Source of the DNA: CADEFX01 sp963806735
Lineage (GTDB): Bacteria > Pseudomonadota > Alphaproteobacteria > Rhizobiales > Hyphomicrobiaceae
Direction of reading: 5' to 3'
Length of the DNA: 64,000 nt
Assembly (NCBI GenBank): GCA_963806735.1
Contig: CAWEBE010000079.1
Coordinates: 1-64,000 of the forward strand
Shown here: positions 50,433-59,583 of the stretch, in pieces
Layout of the letters: the number at the start of each line of letters is the position of its first letter
How positions within the stretch are numbered: position 1 is the stretch's first letter
Notes under the pieces: model-generated
Told to the model about the DNA's origin: nothing
Databases searched by the model: none
What the model saw: the letters and a program-made list of their open reading frames with translations, nothing else
Program-made: the position numbers and the translations under genes

Positions 50433-51263
50433 TCACGCAGTCGCGATGCCGGCCTCACGGGCACGATCCACCAGGTAGTCGCGCCCTTCCAGCATCTGAT
50501 CGATGGTGCCCCAGCCGCACATATAGTGGCCCTTGAATCCGGTCGCCTCGATGCGCCGGAACATGTCGACGAAATCGACCGTGCCGGTGCCGGGGTGCAT
50601 GTGCAGCTCGTACAAGCCGTTGTTGTCGGCGACGCGCACCTCCTCGCAGCGCCCCATGTCCATGCCGTCGACGAAGCCCTTGATACCCACTGGATCATAG
50701 TGTGCGTGATTGATGGTGAAGGCCCACTTGAGGTTCGGCGAGCGGATCTTGTCGAAGTAGAGAACCGTATCCTCGAGGTTGTCCGGCATGTAGTGGACCT
50801 CCGCCCGTTCCGGCTCGCCGTTGAGGTTCTCAAGCACCAGCAGCACGCCCTTCTTCTCGGCGTATTCGACCGCCCGCTTCAGCCGGTCGATCGACGCCTG
50901 CTTGCGCATCGCCACATCCGACGTGAAGTGATAGCCGCCGTGCACCACCACCCATTCCGCCTTGAGGCGCTGAGCGAGATCGATGTAGGCGCGCAGATAC
51001 TGGTCCGCCGCCTCGCGCAGAAAGGGCGAGACCTCCGCGATGTTGACGCCTGACAGGGTATGCAACCCGAGATGCAGGCCATGCTGCGCACAAGCCTCCG
51101 CTATGCGCCCGCACCGCGCATCGTCGAAGCTTTCCATGAGGTTGGGTGCAATATCCGTCTGTGCATCGAAGTAGTAGACCTTGTTCCCGGTCGCCCAGGC
51201 GACGCCGTCCTCGAGCGCGATCCGGCGGCCGAGATCGACCCCAATTCTGTCTTTGAATGCCAT
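50433..51263 (-). CDS. Xylose-isomerase-like TIM-barrel (sugar phosphate isomerase/epimerase) protein
   Basis: 276 residues from ATG 51263 (AGGAAAACGGG upstream). AP-endonuclease-2/xylose isomerase fold: HGLHLGLHTLSGVNIAEVSP, EWVVVHGGYHFTS, VLLVLENLNGEPERAEV with the metal Glu, WAFTINHAHYDPVGI and LHMHPGTGTVDFVDMFR with His/Asp ligands. These enzymes isomerise or epimerise sugars or related polyols with a divalent metal. The substrate is unknown. Confidence 0.85.
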   Translation of the reverse strand: MAFKDRIGVDLGRRIALEDGVAWATGNKVYYFDAQTDIAPNLMESFDDARCGRIAEACAQHGLHLGLHTLSGVNIAEVSPFLREAADQYLRAYIDLAQRLKAEWVVVHGGYHFTSDVAMRKQASIDRLKRAVEYAEKKGVLLVLENLNGEPERAEVHYMPDNLEDTVLYFDKIRSPNLKWAFTINHAHYDPVGIKGFVDGMDMGRCEEVRVADNNGLYELHMHPGTGTVDFVDMFRRIEATGFKGHYMCGWGTIDQMLEGRDYLVDRAREAGIATA

Positions 51264-51374
51264 GGTTCCCGTTTTCCTCCCGGGTTGCGTAGCGCAATAG
51301 GCGGACCCGCGCTGCTCACCCGCGGCACAGCCAAAACATCCCGGCATCTATAGGGCGCACTTCACGAGCATCGA

Positions 51375-51770
51375 TTAGCGCGTGATCAGCCCTTGATTGA
51401 TGTCGATGCGCGACGTGCTCATCGTGTAATCCTGGACGATCTTGGCTCGATCGAAGAAGATCACGAGAGATTTCTTATCGCCCTCGGCGCCGCTGTGTAC
51501 CAGATTTACATAGGGGATGAAATTAGTGACTTTCGACTGCATACGCGAGAACTCGTACTCCCACGACTCGTTGCCGTTGCTCGTGAACGATGATTTGATT
51601 GGGTCACCGAAGATCTTGCGCACCTCCGCTTGCGTCGTCTTGGCTTTGGTCAGCTGTTTCGAGACCGTTTCCGCGTTCGCATCCGCAATGCTTTCATTGC
51701 CGACGCTGGCGCACGCGCAAAGCAAAACCGACACGAGCAATACTGTAACCACACCGCTGCCAAGTTGCAT
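51375..51770 (-). CDS. SmpA/BamE-like lipoprotein
   Basis: About 131 residues from ATG 51770 (GAGGG upstream). Lipobox LLCACAS, so the protein is lipidated in the periplasm. The body (KAKTTQAEVRKIFGDPIKSS, then ESWEYEFSR) is the BamE/SmpA-type alpha-beta fold seen in small outer-membrane lipoproteins. Housekeeping BamE is usually near fur or in its own operon, so this is probably a paralogue of unknown role. Confidence 0.75.
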   Translation of the reverse strand: MQLGSGVVTVLLVSVLLCACASVGNESIADANAETVSKQLTKAKTTQAEVRKIFGDPIKSSFTSNGNESWEYEFSRMQSKVTNFIPYVNLVHSGAEGDKKSLVIFFDRAKIVQDYTMSTSRIDINQGLITR

Positions 51771-51969
51771 TGTGCCCTCACTGGCGCAGCATCCCACTAC
51801 CCCGCGGAGCGGACAGATGCGGCAGCTTCGTAGCGTGAATTGTTACAGTCAATCGGACTCGACGACTCGCGCCTTGTAGCGGACAGAACGACGGCATTTC
51901 GGCCACAAGCCATGAGCTCGGGCTGGGCCAGACACTGCCGCCCGCGTGACATGTGAGGAGCGTGAACCC

Positions 51970-52551
51970 ATGACACGTCCGACCAACCCGCAACGCATCT
52001 ACCTCGCCGGTCCGGAGGTCTTCCTGCCTGACCCCATGGCCGCCGGACGGCAAAAGCAGGCGCTCTGTGACGCCCACGGCTTTGCAGGTGTGTTCCCCCT
52101 CGACGCCGATCTCGACCTCTCGGGCCTGGACAAGACCGAGGCCGCGCGCCGCATCAGCTTGGCCAACGAGGGTCTGATGCGCTCGTGCGATCTGCTGATC
52201 GCCAACCTGACACCCTTCCGCAGCGCCTCGGCGGATGCCGGCACCGCCTTCGAGGTCGGCTTCATGCGCGCGCTCGGCCGCCCGGTGCTCGGCTACACCA
52301 ACACGCCGCTCGACCTGCGCCGCCGTTCGGAGATGGCGCGGGCCGGCCAGCGCCTGCCGTTCGATTCTGATAGCCCCGCCATCGCCATCGAGGATTTCGA
52401 CCTAGCCGAAAACCTGATGATCGAGATTGCCGTGATGGAATTGGGCGGGATGGTCGTGCGCTCGACCGTCCCGCCCAGCGCAGAGATGACCGACCTCGCC
52501 GGCTTCGAGGCTTGTCTCGCGCAGGCCCGGACCATCACGAGCCAGCGCTGA
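51970..52551 (+). CDS. Nucleoside 2-deoxyribosyltransferase-family protein
   Basis: 193 residues from ATG 51970 with GAGGAGCGTG. The family motifs are seen: RIYLAGPEVFLPDPM, then LMRSCDLLIANLTPFRS and SADAGTAFEVGFMRALGRPV with the catalytic Glu. Family enzymes exchange bases between deoxynucleosides or hydrolyse dNMPs in purine/pyrimidine salvage. AMP nucleosidase follows 72 bases later in the same direction, supporting a salvage unit. Confidence 0.9.
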   Translation: MTRPTNPQRIYLAGPEVFLPDPMAAGRQKQALCDAHGFAGVFPLDADLDLSGLDKTEAARRISLANEGLMRSCDLLIANLTPFRSASADAGTAFEVGFMRALGRPVLGYTNTPLDLRRRSEMARAGQRLPFDSDSPAIAIEDFDLAENLMIEIAVMELGGMVVRSTVPPSAEMTDLAGFEACLAQARTITSQR

Positions 52552-52623
52552 CTGCCTGTCCGGAAGTGGACGCAAGACTGCGCTATACTGCTTCGATCAC
52601 CTTCAGCCGCAGGGGCAAAGAAG

Positions 52624-54084
52624 ATGCCGGGCAGAGCCCAGAGCCTGACGCCACAAGATGCAGTCGACCGCCTCGAAGCCATCTATGCGGCCTCCTGCGC
52701 AGCGCTGGCGCGTGCTCTCGATAGATACCTCACCACCGGCGAGCCACCGACAGCGGCAGAGCGTGCGGCTTTCCGCTATCCGCTGCTGCGCGTTCGCTAT
52801 GACGATACCGGAACCTCGCCCCGCACCCGCCGCGCCTACGCAAAGTTCCAACGCCCGGGCGTGTACGCCACGACCGTCACGCATCCCCACCATTTCCGTG
52901 GCTATCTCCTGGAGCAGCTGACGCCGCTCGTTACCGAATACTGCGCGGAGATCGAGGTGACCGTAAGCACGCAGGAGATTCCCTATCCCTACACGCTCGA
53001 GCGCATCGAGGAGATCGCCCGCCGCAGTGTGACCGCGAGCGAGCTTGCCCGGCACTTCCCCACCCCGCGCCTATCGCTGGTGGGGGACGAGGTGGCCGAC
53101 GGCCAATGGGATGTCGCCGAAGGCGAGCCCCGCCCCCTCTCGCTCTTCGATGCCGTGCGCGTCGACTACTCGCTGCGCCGCCTCGTTCACTACACGGGCA
53201 GCGACTGGCGCAACATGCAGCATTGGATTCTACTGACCAACTACCACCGCTATGTTGACCAGTTCGTCCGCTGGGGCTTGGAACGCTTGAGCAGCGACGG
53301 CCCCTACCAGCGTCTCATGCTGCCCGGCGGCGCCGAGATCGGGCGCGGCGACAAGGCCGACCAAGCCGAAGGCATCATCGCCGCCAGCCCCTGGCATCGC
53401 TTCCAAATGCCGGCCTATCACCTTGTGGCGCCCGAGGGACAAGGTGTCACGCTGGTCAACATCGGCGTCGGCCCCTCCAACGCCAAGAACATCACCGACC
53501 ATCTGGCCGTGCTGCGTCCCAACTGCTGGCTGATGGTGGGCCACTGCGGCGGTCTGCGACAGTCGCAGCAGATCGGCGATTACGTGCTGGCGCATGCCTA
53601 TCTGCGCCAGGACGGCATCCTCGACTCCCAGGTGCCGCCCGATGTGCCGATCCCGGCGCTTGCGGAGGTGCAGGTGGCCCTACAGGACGCCGCCGCGCTC
53701 ATCACCGGCGAGACCGGAGACGCGCTGAAGGAGCGTCTGCGCACCGGCACTGTCGTCACCAACGACGATCGCAACTGGGAGCTGCGCTACACACAGGAAC
53801 GCCGCCGCATCAATCTGTCCCGCGCTATCGCCGTCGATATGGAGAGCGGCACCATCGCTGCCAACGGCTATCGCCTACGCGTGCCCTACGGCACGCTGCT
53901 GTGCGTGTCCGACAAGCCCCTGCACGGTGAGATCAAGCTGCCGGGCGCAGCCAACGCCTTCTACGAAAGCGCCGTCGCGCAACACCTGGAAATCGGCCTC
54001 GCGGCGCTCGATCTCCTGCGCAAGCGCCGCGATACGCTGCACTCGCGCAAGCTGCGCTCCTTCGACGAGCCCCCGTTTCGATGA
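52624..54084 (+). CDS. amn: AMP nucleosidase
   Basis: 486 residues, matching E. coli Amn in length. The N-terminal Amn-specific domain (LTPQDAVDRLEAIY) is followed by a nucleoside-phosphorylase-like core: VTLVNIGVGPSNAKNITDHL, RPNCWLMVGHCGGLRQSQQI-G, AVDMESGTIAANGYRLRVPY and LLCVSDKPLHGEIKLPG, with the catalytic Asp in SDKP. It cleaves AMP to adenine and ribose 5-phosphate, recycling purines and controlling AMP. Confidence 0.94.
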   Translation: MPGRAQSLTPQDAVDRLEAIYAASCAALARALDRYLTTGEPPTAAERAAFRYPLLRVRYDDTGTSPRTRRAYAKFQRPGVYATTVTHPHHFRGYLLEQLTPLVTEYCAEIEVTVSTQEIPYPYTLERIEEIARRSVTASELARHFPTPRLSLVGDEVADGQWDVAEGEPRPLSLFDAVRVDYSLRRLVHYTGSDWRNMQHWILLTNYHRYVDQFVRWGLERLSSDGPYQRLMLPGGAEIGRGDKADQAEGIIAASPWHRFQMPAYHLVAPEGQGVTLVNIGVGPSNAKNITDHLAVLRPNCWLMVGHCGGLRQSQQIGDYVLAHAYLRQDGILDSQVPPDVPIPALAEVQVALQDAAALITGETGDALKERLRTGTVVTNDDRNWELRYTQERRRINLSRAIAVDMESGTIAANGYRLRVPYGTLLCVSDKPLHGEIKLPGAANAFYESAVAQHLEIGLAALDLLRKRRDTLHSRKLRSFDEPPFR

Positions 54085-54302
54085 TCGCAGCAGATCGGAA
54101 CGCGGCAGGGTTTCCCCCAAGATAGAGCTCCTTAACGATAAGGCCGGCCCATTCCGAAGTGAGACGCTGCCTCGCTTCGGTCAGGATTGCCAGCCTTCGC
54201 AAATGGGGGTTCTACCTATGGCCTTGCGCTCGCCTGATGTCACACTCGAGGATGTAGGAACCTGAGCGGGGAGCGGCGACCGTCGGCAGGTTGCCTGCCA
54301 AT

Positions 54303-56136
54303 GTGAAACTGCGACCTCGAAGGGGTGCCTCCACCTCCTCGCAAGGCTTTCGCAGAGGGAGCTGCCCCACGTCTCCGCTTTTCGATCCACGCCTCGGCGA
54401 CATCGAGGATGACGCGTCCAGCACGAAGCGGCGGTCCCTCTTCGCCATAGCCGGCAGCCTGCTGGCAGAAATCAGCATTCCGAAATTGGTACTGGTTTGG
54501 CTCTTCCTGCTCGTGCTGCCTGGGATTCTACTTGGACTTGCTCCGCTGATCCTCTCCGGCTGGCTTGCAACGCTTTCCAGAAAGTTCGCAGCGCCGCTCA
54601 GCGAGGGCTGGCCACTCCTCCTGCTTGCGCTGGTCGTGGTGCTAGGTTGGCTGGGCGGACGGCCACTTTACCGAGCCGCAGAGCATGGCTTCTGGTCACT
54701 GAATTCTTTGGCCGTGCAGCCAGGGTATGCACTATGCCGCGAGAGCCTGCGTCACCTGATGGAACGTGTGCGACCGAAGGGCGACGCGGCACGCCACGCG
54801 CGTTTACGTGCACTCACAGCCGCGGGTGCGGGGTTCATCTTGTGCGCCGCCGCTTTGGGCGTGGTGGCGTTAGCCTGGCCGGCCTCACGCTGGATAGGGA
54901 ACGTCGCAGATCTGTCGTCACCGCATCGGCTGCTCGTCCCGGCGCTGGCCAATGCCGTCGTGCTCGTGGGCGCATATCTGTCGGCGGCTTCCCTGGTATG
55001 GGGGATCGCCGACGCCACCATGGATCAGCCCCGCGACCTCCCCGCCTTTGACCGGGCGTCATCCGGAAGCAGAACCTGGCGCGTCGCGCATCTGTCGGAC
55101 CTGCACGTTGTTGGCGAGCGATATGGTTTCCGCATCGAGAGCGGACGCTCCGGTCCGCGAGGCAATGAAAGGCTGGCCCAAGTTCCTGGCCCGGCTAGAT
55201 CAGATCCACCGCGAGCGGCCGTTGGACTTCGTGCTCGTTACAGGAGACGTGACCGACGCCGGGCGTTCAGCGGAGTGGGCCGAATTCTTGTCGATCCTCG
55301 CAAACCACCAGCAACTGGCCAAGCGAACTCTCATATTGCCGGGCAATCACGATATCAATGTCGCCGACCGTGCCAATCCGGCTCGCCTGGAGCTGCCAAC
55401 GAGTCCGGGCCGGCGTTTGCGTGAGATGCGTACGCTCTCAGCGATCGTCGCTGTGCAGGGTGCCAGCGTGCGGGTCGTCGATCCGACAACGCGGCGGTTG
55501 GGCGACACTCTATCGTGTGCGTTGGCCCGACACCGCCCCGCGATAGCGGCATTCGCCGATGCGGGGACCCTGCGGCTGTCAGCCGGTTTGGCGCAAGTCT
55601 GGGCCGATGCCTTCCCGATGGTGATGCCACCCGACGCCGAGGACGGGCTGGGCGTGCTGCTCGTCAACTCCACAGCGGAAACGCATTTCTCCTTCACCAA
55701 TGCACTCGGCTTCGTCTCGAGCGAGCAAGCAAGACGCCTTATTGCTGTGATGCGTCAGTTTCCCCGAGCACACTGGATCCTCGCCCTGCACCACCACCTC
55801 GTGGAGTACCCGAAGCTGGCCACCGCGCTTTCAGAGCGCATCGGAACGGCGTTGATCAATGGCAGCTGGTTCTTGCGCGAGCTGCAACCACTGGGTCCGA
55901 GAATGGTCGCCATGCACGGCCACCGCCATATCGACTGGATCGGTGTGTGCGGCAGCGTTCGGATCGTCTCCGCACCATCCCCGGTCATGGAAGCGACAGA
56001 TGGTACGCCAACTTCTTTCCTCGTTCATCACCTAGCGGCCGATGAGGAGGGATACCTCCGTTTGCTCGCTTCCGAACGCATCGAGATTCCGGGAAGCAAC
56101 GATCCTGCTCTAGAGTCGGCGCGCTTCCGTGAGTGA
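54303..56136 (+). pseudogene. Membrane-anchored metallophosphoesterase, frameshifted
   Basis: Two frames join to a ~610-residue protein. The first, from GTG 54303 or TTG 54291, has about four membrane segments (KLVLVWLFLLVLPGILLGLA, WPLLLLALVVVLGWLGG and others) and ends with SDLHVVGERYGFRIESGR, the first metal motif. The second carries VLVTGDVTDAGRSAEW, LPGNHDIN, LHHHLVEYP and MHGHRHIDW, the remaining metallophosphoesterase motifs. The switch is near 55180: LAQ-VPG where LA-KFLARLDQ is expected, one extra base in GGCCCAAG. All catalytic residues remain, so the gene is either recently broken or misread. It overlaps the convergent AI-2E gene by 27 bases. Confidence 0.85.
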
Positions 56137-57144
56137 CAATTTCCCATTTGGCGCCCCCAACACTTTGGCCAGCCACTGGCTGGAGGGATGCTGCGCGCAA
56201 AAAGTAACCAGAGCGATCGTGATCGGGACACCAATGAAGGCGCCGAACAGACCCCACAAGAATGTCCAGGCAAACACCGAGAAAAGCACAACGAATGGAG
56301 AGATCGCGAGCGCGCTGCCGGAGACACGAGGCTCGATGTAGCTGCCAATGACGAACTGGATGATGTTGAGGCAGGCGAATACCACCAACGCCTCTTGCCA
56401 TGATGCGAACTGCGCCAACGCGAACAAAGTCGGAAAAACGGTGGCGATGAACGGCCCGATGAATGGAATGTAGTTGAGGGCGAAGGCAATCACGCCCCAT
56501 TCGGCCGCAAGCTGCAACCCGGCGAGCGTGGCGAAGGCCCACACGAGGGCGCCGGTCGCCAGGCTCATCAATGTCCTGATCAGCATGTAGCGGCGCCACT
56601 TTCCGGCCGTCTCGGCAGCCCCGTTGAGAACAGCATCCGCGACGTCCCGGTTCGTCATGGCGCGAAGTTTCCGCTCAGTGCCGCCGACCTCGAGGAGCCC
56701 GAGGATGACGTAGACGAGGACGACCAGCCAGAAGGTTATGGTCGTGTTAACGCGCCCGGTGATTTCCTGTACCGCGCGCATGAGCCAGCGCATATTGAAA
56801 TGCTCGGCCCAGATCCCGGCTACAGCGATGCCGTAGCCCTCCAACCACGTCGTGACCTGTCCATAGAGGAGCTGAAATCGCGTCACGTCGGCGGCCAACC
56901 AACGGCCTACCCGCCCAAAACCCCACGCAACGAGCGAGGCAAATATAACGAAAGCGACAGCGATAGTCGCGACGACGATTGCCAAAGCGACGAGCTTGGG
57001 CAGAAAAGACTGCAGACGACGTTGAATCGGCCAGACGAGGGCAATGATAAAGAGGGCACAGACGACTGGCGCAACAACGGCACGAGCGAAATAGACAGCG
57101 GCTCCAATCGCAACCACCGCGACCAAGCTCACCCCCGCTCGCAA
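56110..57144 (-). CDS. AI-2E family transporter
   Basis: 344 residues, about eight membrane segments in the 2+3+3 arrangement of this family. The C-terminal block is well kept: GVIAFALNYIPFIGPFIATV then FIGSYIEPRVSG-SALAISPF-VVLFSVFAWTFLWG and FIGVPITIALV. The family includes putative AI-2 exporters and sodium/proton antiporters (TqsA-like); the substrate is unsure. The start TTG 57144 is tentative; the frame is open for another ~30 codons upstream without ATG or GTG. An Mrp antiporter operon lies upstream. Confidence 0.85.
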   Translation of the reverse strand: MRAGVSLVAVVAIGAAVYFARAVVAPVVCALFIIALVWPIQRRLQSFLPKLVALAIVVATIAVAFVIFASLVAWGFGRVGRWLAADVTRFQLLYGQVTTWLEGYGIAVAGIWAEHFNMRWLMRAVQEITGRVNTTITFWLVVLVYVILGLLEVGGTERKLRAMTNRDVADAVLNGAAETAGKWRRYMLIRTLMSLATGALVWAFATLAGLQLAAEWGVIAFALNYIPFIGPFIATVFPTLFALAQFASWQEALVVFACLNIIQFVIGSYIEPRVSGSALAISPFVVLFSVFAWTFLWGLFGAFIGVPITIALVTFCAQHPSSQWLAKVLGAPNGKLSLTEARRL

Positions 57145-57232
57145 CCAGCCGTCTCGTCTCGGACCGATCCGAACGGAGCTGCCTGGGTCCGCTGCAGTCT
57201 TCGCTTCTTGCTTCTTCAGAGAGATCGCCCCT

Positions 57233-57754
57233 TCACGCAGCCTTTGCCGTGGCGCTTAGGGCGGCGCGGAGTTTGTCCTCCTGCTCGCGCGAGAGGGATG
57301 TCTTGATGACGCGCGGCTTGAATGGCTCAATCTCCGGCAGGACCTTGTCTGGCGTCGAACGCTTTACGAGCATGAACAATGCCGAGGAGCCCTTTGGGAT
57401 GGTCTTGCCGAGGTTCTTGATAAACTCGTCGTTGATGCCGTAGTCGGCAAGCGATCCGGACAAGGCACCCAAGCCCGCACCGGCAAGCCCACCCGCAGCC
57501 ATTCCAGCGAGGGGGTTGAGTAAGAGCAAGCCAGCGAGCGCTCCTATCAGCATTCCCGTGCTGGCGCCGCTTGCGGCGCCGACAGCGGTCAGGTTCACCG
57601 CCTGCTTGACCTGCACCTTGCCGGCGTCGGTATGAACGACCACGCAAGCGTCCTCCAGGTCGATGAGATGCTCCTTCTGAAGACCACGCAACTTGGTCAG
57701 GACGTCATCGGCCGTACCGACGCCGTCAAAATCGAGGACCACGAGTTCGCTCAT
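57233..57754 (-). CDS. DUF1269-family membrane protein
   Basis: 173 residues from ATG 57754 (GGTGGAG upstream). SELVVLDFDGVGTADDVLTK opens the DUF1269 domain; a Gly/Ala/Leu-rich hydrophobic hairpin follows (GASTGMLIGALAGLLLLNPL, AGGLAGAGLGALSGSL), then LGKTIPKGSSALFMLVKRST, typical of the family. Members are membrane-associated and often linked to stress or c-di-GMP loci; function unknown. Confidence 0.85.
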   Translation of the reverse strand: MSELVVLDFDGVGTADDVLTKLRGLQKEHLIDLEDACVVVHTDAGKVQVKQAVNLTAVGAASGASTGMLIGALAGLLLLNPLAGMAAGGLAGAGLGALSGSLADYGINDEFIKNLGKTIPKGSSALFMLVKRSTPDKVLPEIEPFKPRVIKTSLSREQEDKLRAALSATAKAA

Positions 57755-57908
57755 CTGCTCCACCTCTCCATTTGGCAGCTTGGCGGATCAGGGTAGGCCC
57801 CGCAAATGCTCTGAGACTATCCGGGAAAACCTGTCGTAGCGGCTGGGTGAATCCCGAGGCTTTGCGCGCGTTGTGCCAAACCCGATCGATTGCTCGCCCC
57901 GGCTCCCG

Positions 57909-59537
57909 TCAGCGCGCAGCGAGCATTGCGCCCGCCAGAATGACTGTGAGCGCAAGGAATAGCACGCCCACTACCGGCCACTGGCGCAATTGCTCATCGA
58001 TCCGCTCCATGGCAGCGCCCAGATCGCGTGCCGCCGAGGCTGTGCTCATCCCCACCGCAAGAACATCACCTTTCGGTATGCGCGGCAGCCGATCCACCCA
58101 TTCGCGCAGGCCGACAGCCAAGAGCCCCCCGACCAGGACCGGCCAAAGCGTTTCCCAGAGCGACCGTGGCGCCAAAACATCGCTCCAGGAGGTGCTCTCG
58201 AGCAATGGAAACAACTTCCAGGGCAAAACAACGGAGGCCAAAGCTACAGCGAGCCAGGGGACCAAAAGCTCCGTTTTCACCGCCACTTGGCTGTGCTGGG
58301 TGTTCCGCAAGAGGCAACGCAGGAAATGTGACATGAGAAACGCGCTTCCAATCGCCGACAGCATGGCGAGCATGCCGACAATTCCGTCTCCCAGAGGCGC
58401 CTTCACAGCGACCTTCGCCAGGGCGCCTCCAGTGAAGGGAAGCCCTGCCAGTCCGAGCGCCAAAAATGTCGCCGGCAGGAATATCTGCCATCGGAACAGC
58501 AGGATTGGTGGCGCAACGACAGCAAGGCAGAGAAACAGGCCACCTTTGACCAGTATGTGATTGAGCGCATAGAAGGCTGCCGCAAGCGAGACACTCTCAT
58601 CTCCGGCCGCAAGCCCCATGCCGAGGACCGCAGCAATCAGTCCCATCTGGCTGACGCTGGAGTAGGCCAACACGGTCTTCGGGTTCGACTGTGTCACGCC
58701 AACCGTCACGCCGTAGAATGCCGAAAATAGACCAGCAGTCACAAGCACGGCGCCCCAATCAGGCAACGCCGTTTCAAATGGCAAGAAGCGGATCAGCCCG
58801 ATCACACCAGCCTTCACGGCCGCTCCGCTGAGTACTGCCGCAGCCGGTATCGGTGCGGCGGAGTATGTCAACGGCATCCAGACGTGCAGCGGCACAAGTC
58901 CAATCTTCAACCCAAAGCCAAGGATGAGAAGCGCCAACGCCGGATCACGCCACGGCGACGTGGACAACGCTCCTACCGCATCGTGGATGAGCAAACTCTT
59001 GTCCGATGTACCTGCCGCCAGCATCACGAACGCGATGATCAGAAAGGCCTCCGCAGCGACCGCAAGGGCGACGTACACAGTGGCGGCACGTCCGGCGGAC
59101 TGCGTGCCATCATGCACAATCAGGCCGTAGGCTGCGAGGCTGACCAGCGTGAAAAACAGATAGAAGCTGATCAGGTCGGCGGCAATGAAGACACCGACGT
59201 TACCCGCGAGCGTCAGCAGCCACCACGCCGGAAACAGCCCGTCACTTGCTCTGTCTCGCAGATATGCACGAGCTTGGACACTTGCCGCTATCCAAAGCAG
59301 CGCGCTGGCTCCGAGCAACATGGCTCCAGGTTTGTCCAGCGCGAACGTCAACCCAAAGAGTGCTGGGGGCAAAGTCAACTTCGCACCGATAGCTGCTACC
59401 GACGCCACCAGCGCTGGCAATGGCACAAGCATGAGGAGCGCCGGCACCCGATGCCTCACGGCTGGAACCATGCAAGCCGCCAGCAAGACCAGCGGTGTAG
59501 CAAACGTGGCAGCGAGCAGGATCTCAGCGGTTCTCAC
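57909..59537 (-). CDS. Mrp/complex-I-type proton-translocating subunit (MrpA N-terminal- or NuoL-like)
   Basis: 542 residues, about 14 membrane segments. Core motifs: SFYLFFTLVSLAAYGLIVH at TM5, where a Phe stands before LVS and the usual Glu of the W-E motif is not evident, GFGLKIGLVPLHVWMPLTYS with the Lys of TM7, VLSGAAVKAGVIGLIRFLP and VLAYSSVSQMGLIAAVLGMG. It is the last gene of the Mrp operon. In common Mrp systems the MrpA C-terminal part (MbhD and MrpB-like domains) is fused behind this unit; here those domains are a separate gene (61445-62386). The missing TM5 Glu could affect proton transfer. Confidence 0.85.
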   Translation of the reverse strand: MRTAEILLAATFATPLVLLAACMVPAVRHRVPALLMLVPLPALVASVAAIGAKLTLPPALFGLTFALDKPGAMLLGASALLWIAASVQARAYLRDRASDGLFPAWWLLTLAGNVGVFIAADLISFYLFFTLVSLAAYGLIVHDGTQSAGRAATVYVALAVAAEAFLIIAFVMLAAGTSDKSLLIHDAVGALSTSPWRDPALALLILGFGLKIGLVPLHVWMPLTYSAAPIPAAAVLSGAAVKAGVIGLIRFLPFETALPDWGAVLVTAGLFSAFYGVTVGVTQSNPKTVLAYSSVSQMGLIAAVLGMGLAAGDESVSLAAAFYALNHILVKGGLFLCLAVVAPPILLFRWQIFLPATFLALGLAGLPFTGGALAKVAVKAPLGDGIVGMLAMLSAIGSAFLMSHFLRCLLRNTQHSQVAVKTELLVPWLAVALASVVLPWKLFPLLESTSWSDVLAPRSLWETLWPVLVGGLLAVGLREWVDRLPRIPKGDVLAVGMSTASAARDLGAAMERIDEQLRQWPVVGVLFLALTVILAGAMLAAR

Positions 59538-59583
59538 AGCCTGTGCCCTAAGAGCAATTTGTATCTCGCCATACGATCACGTG

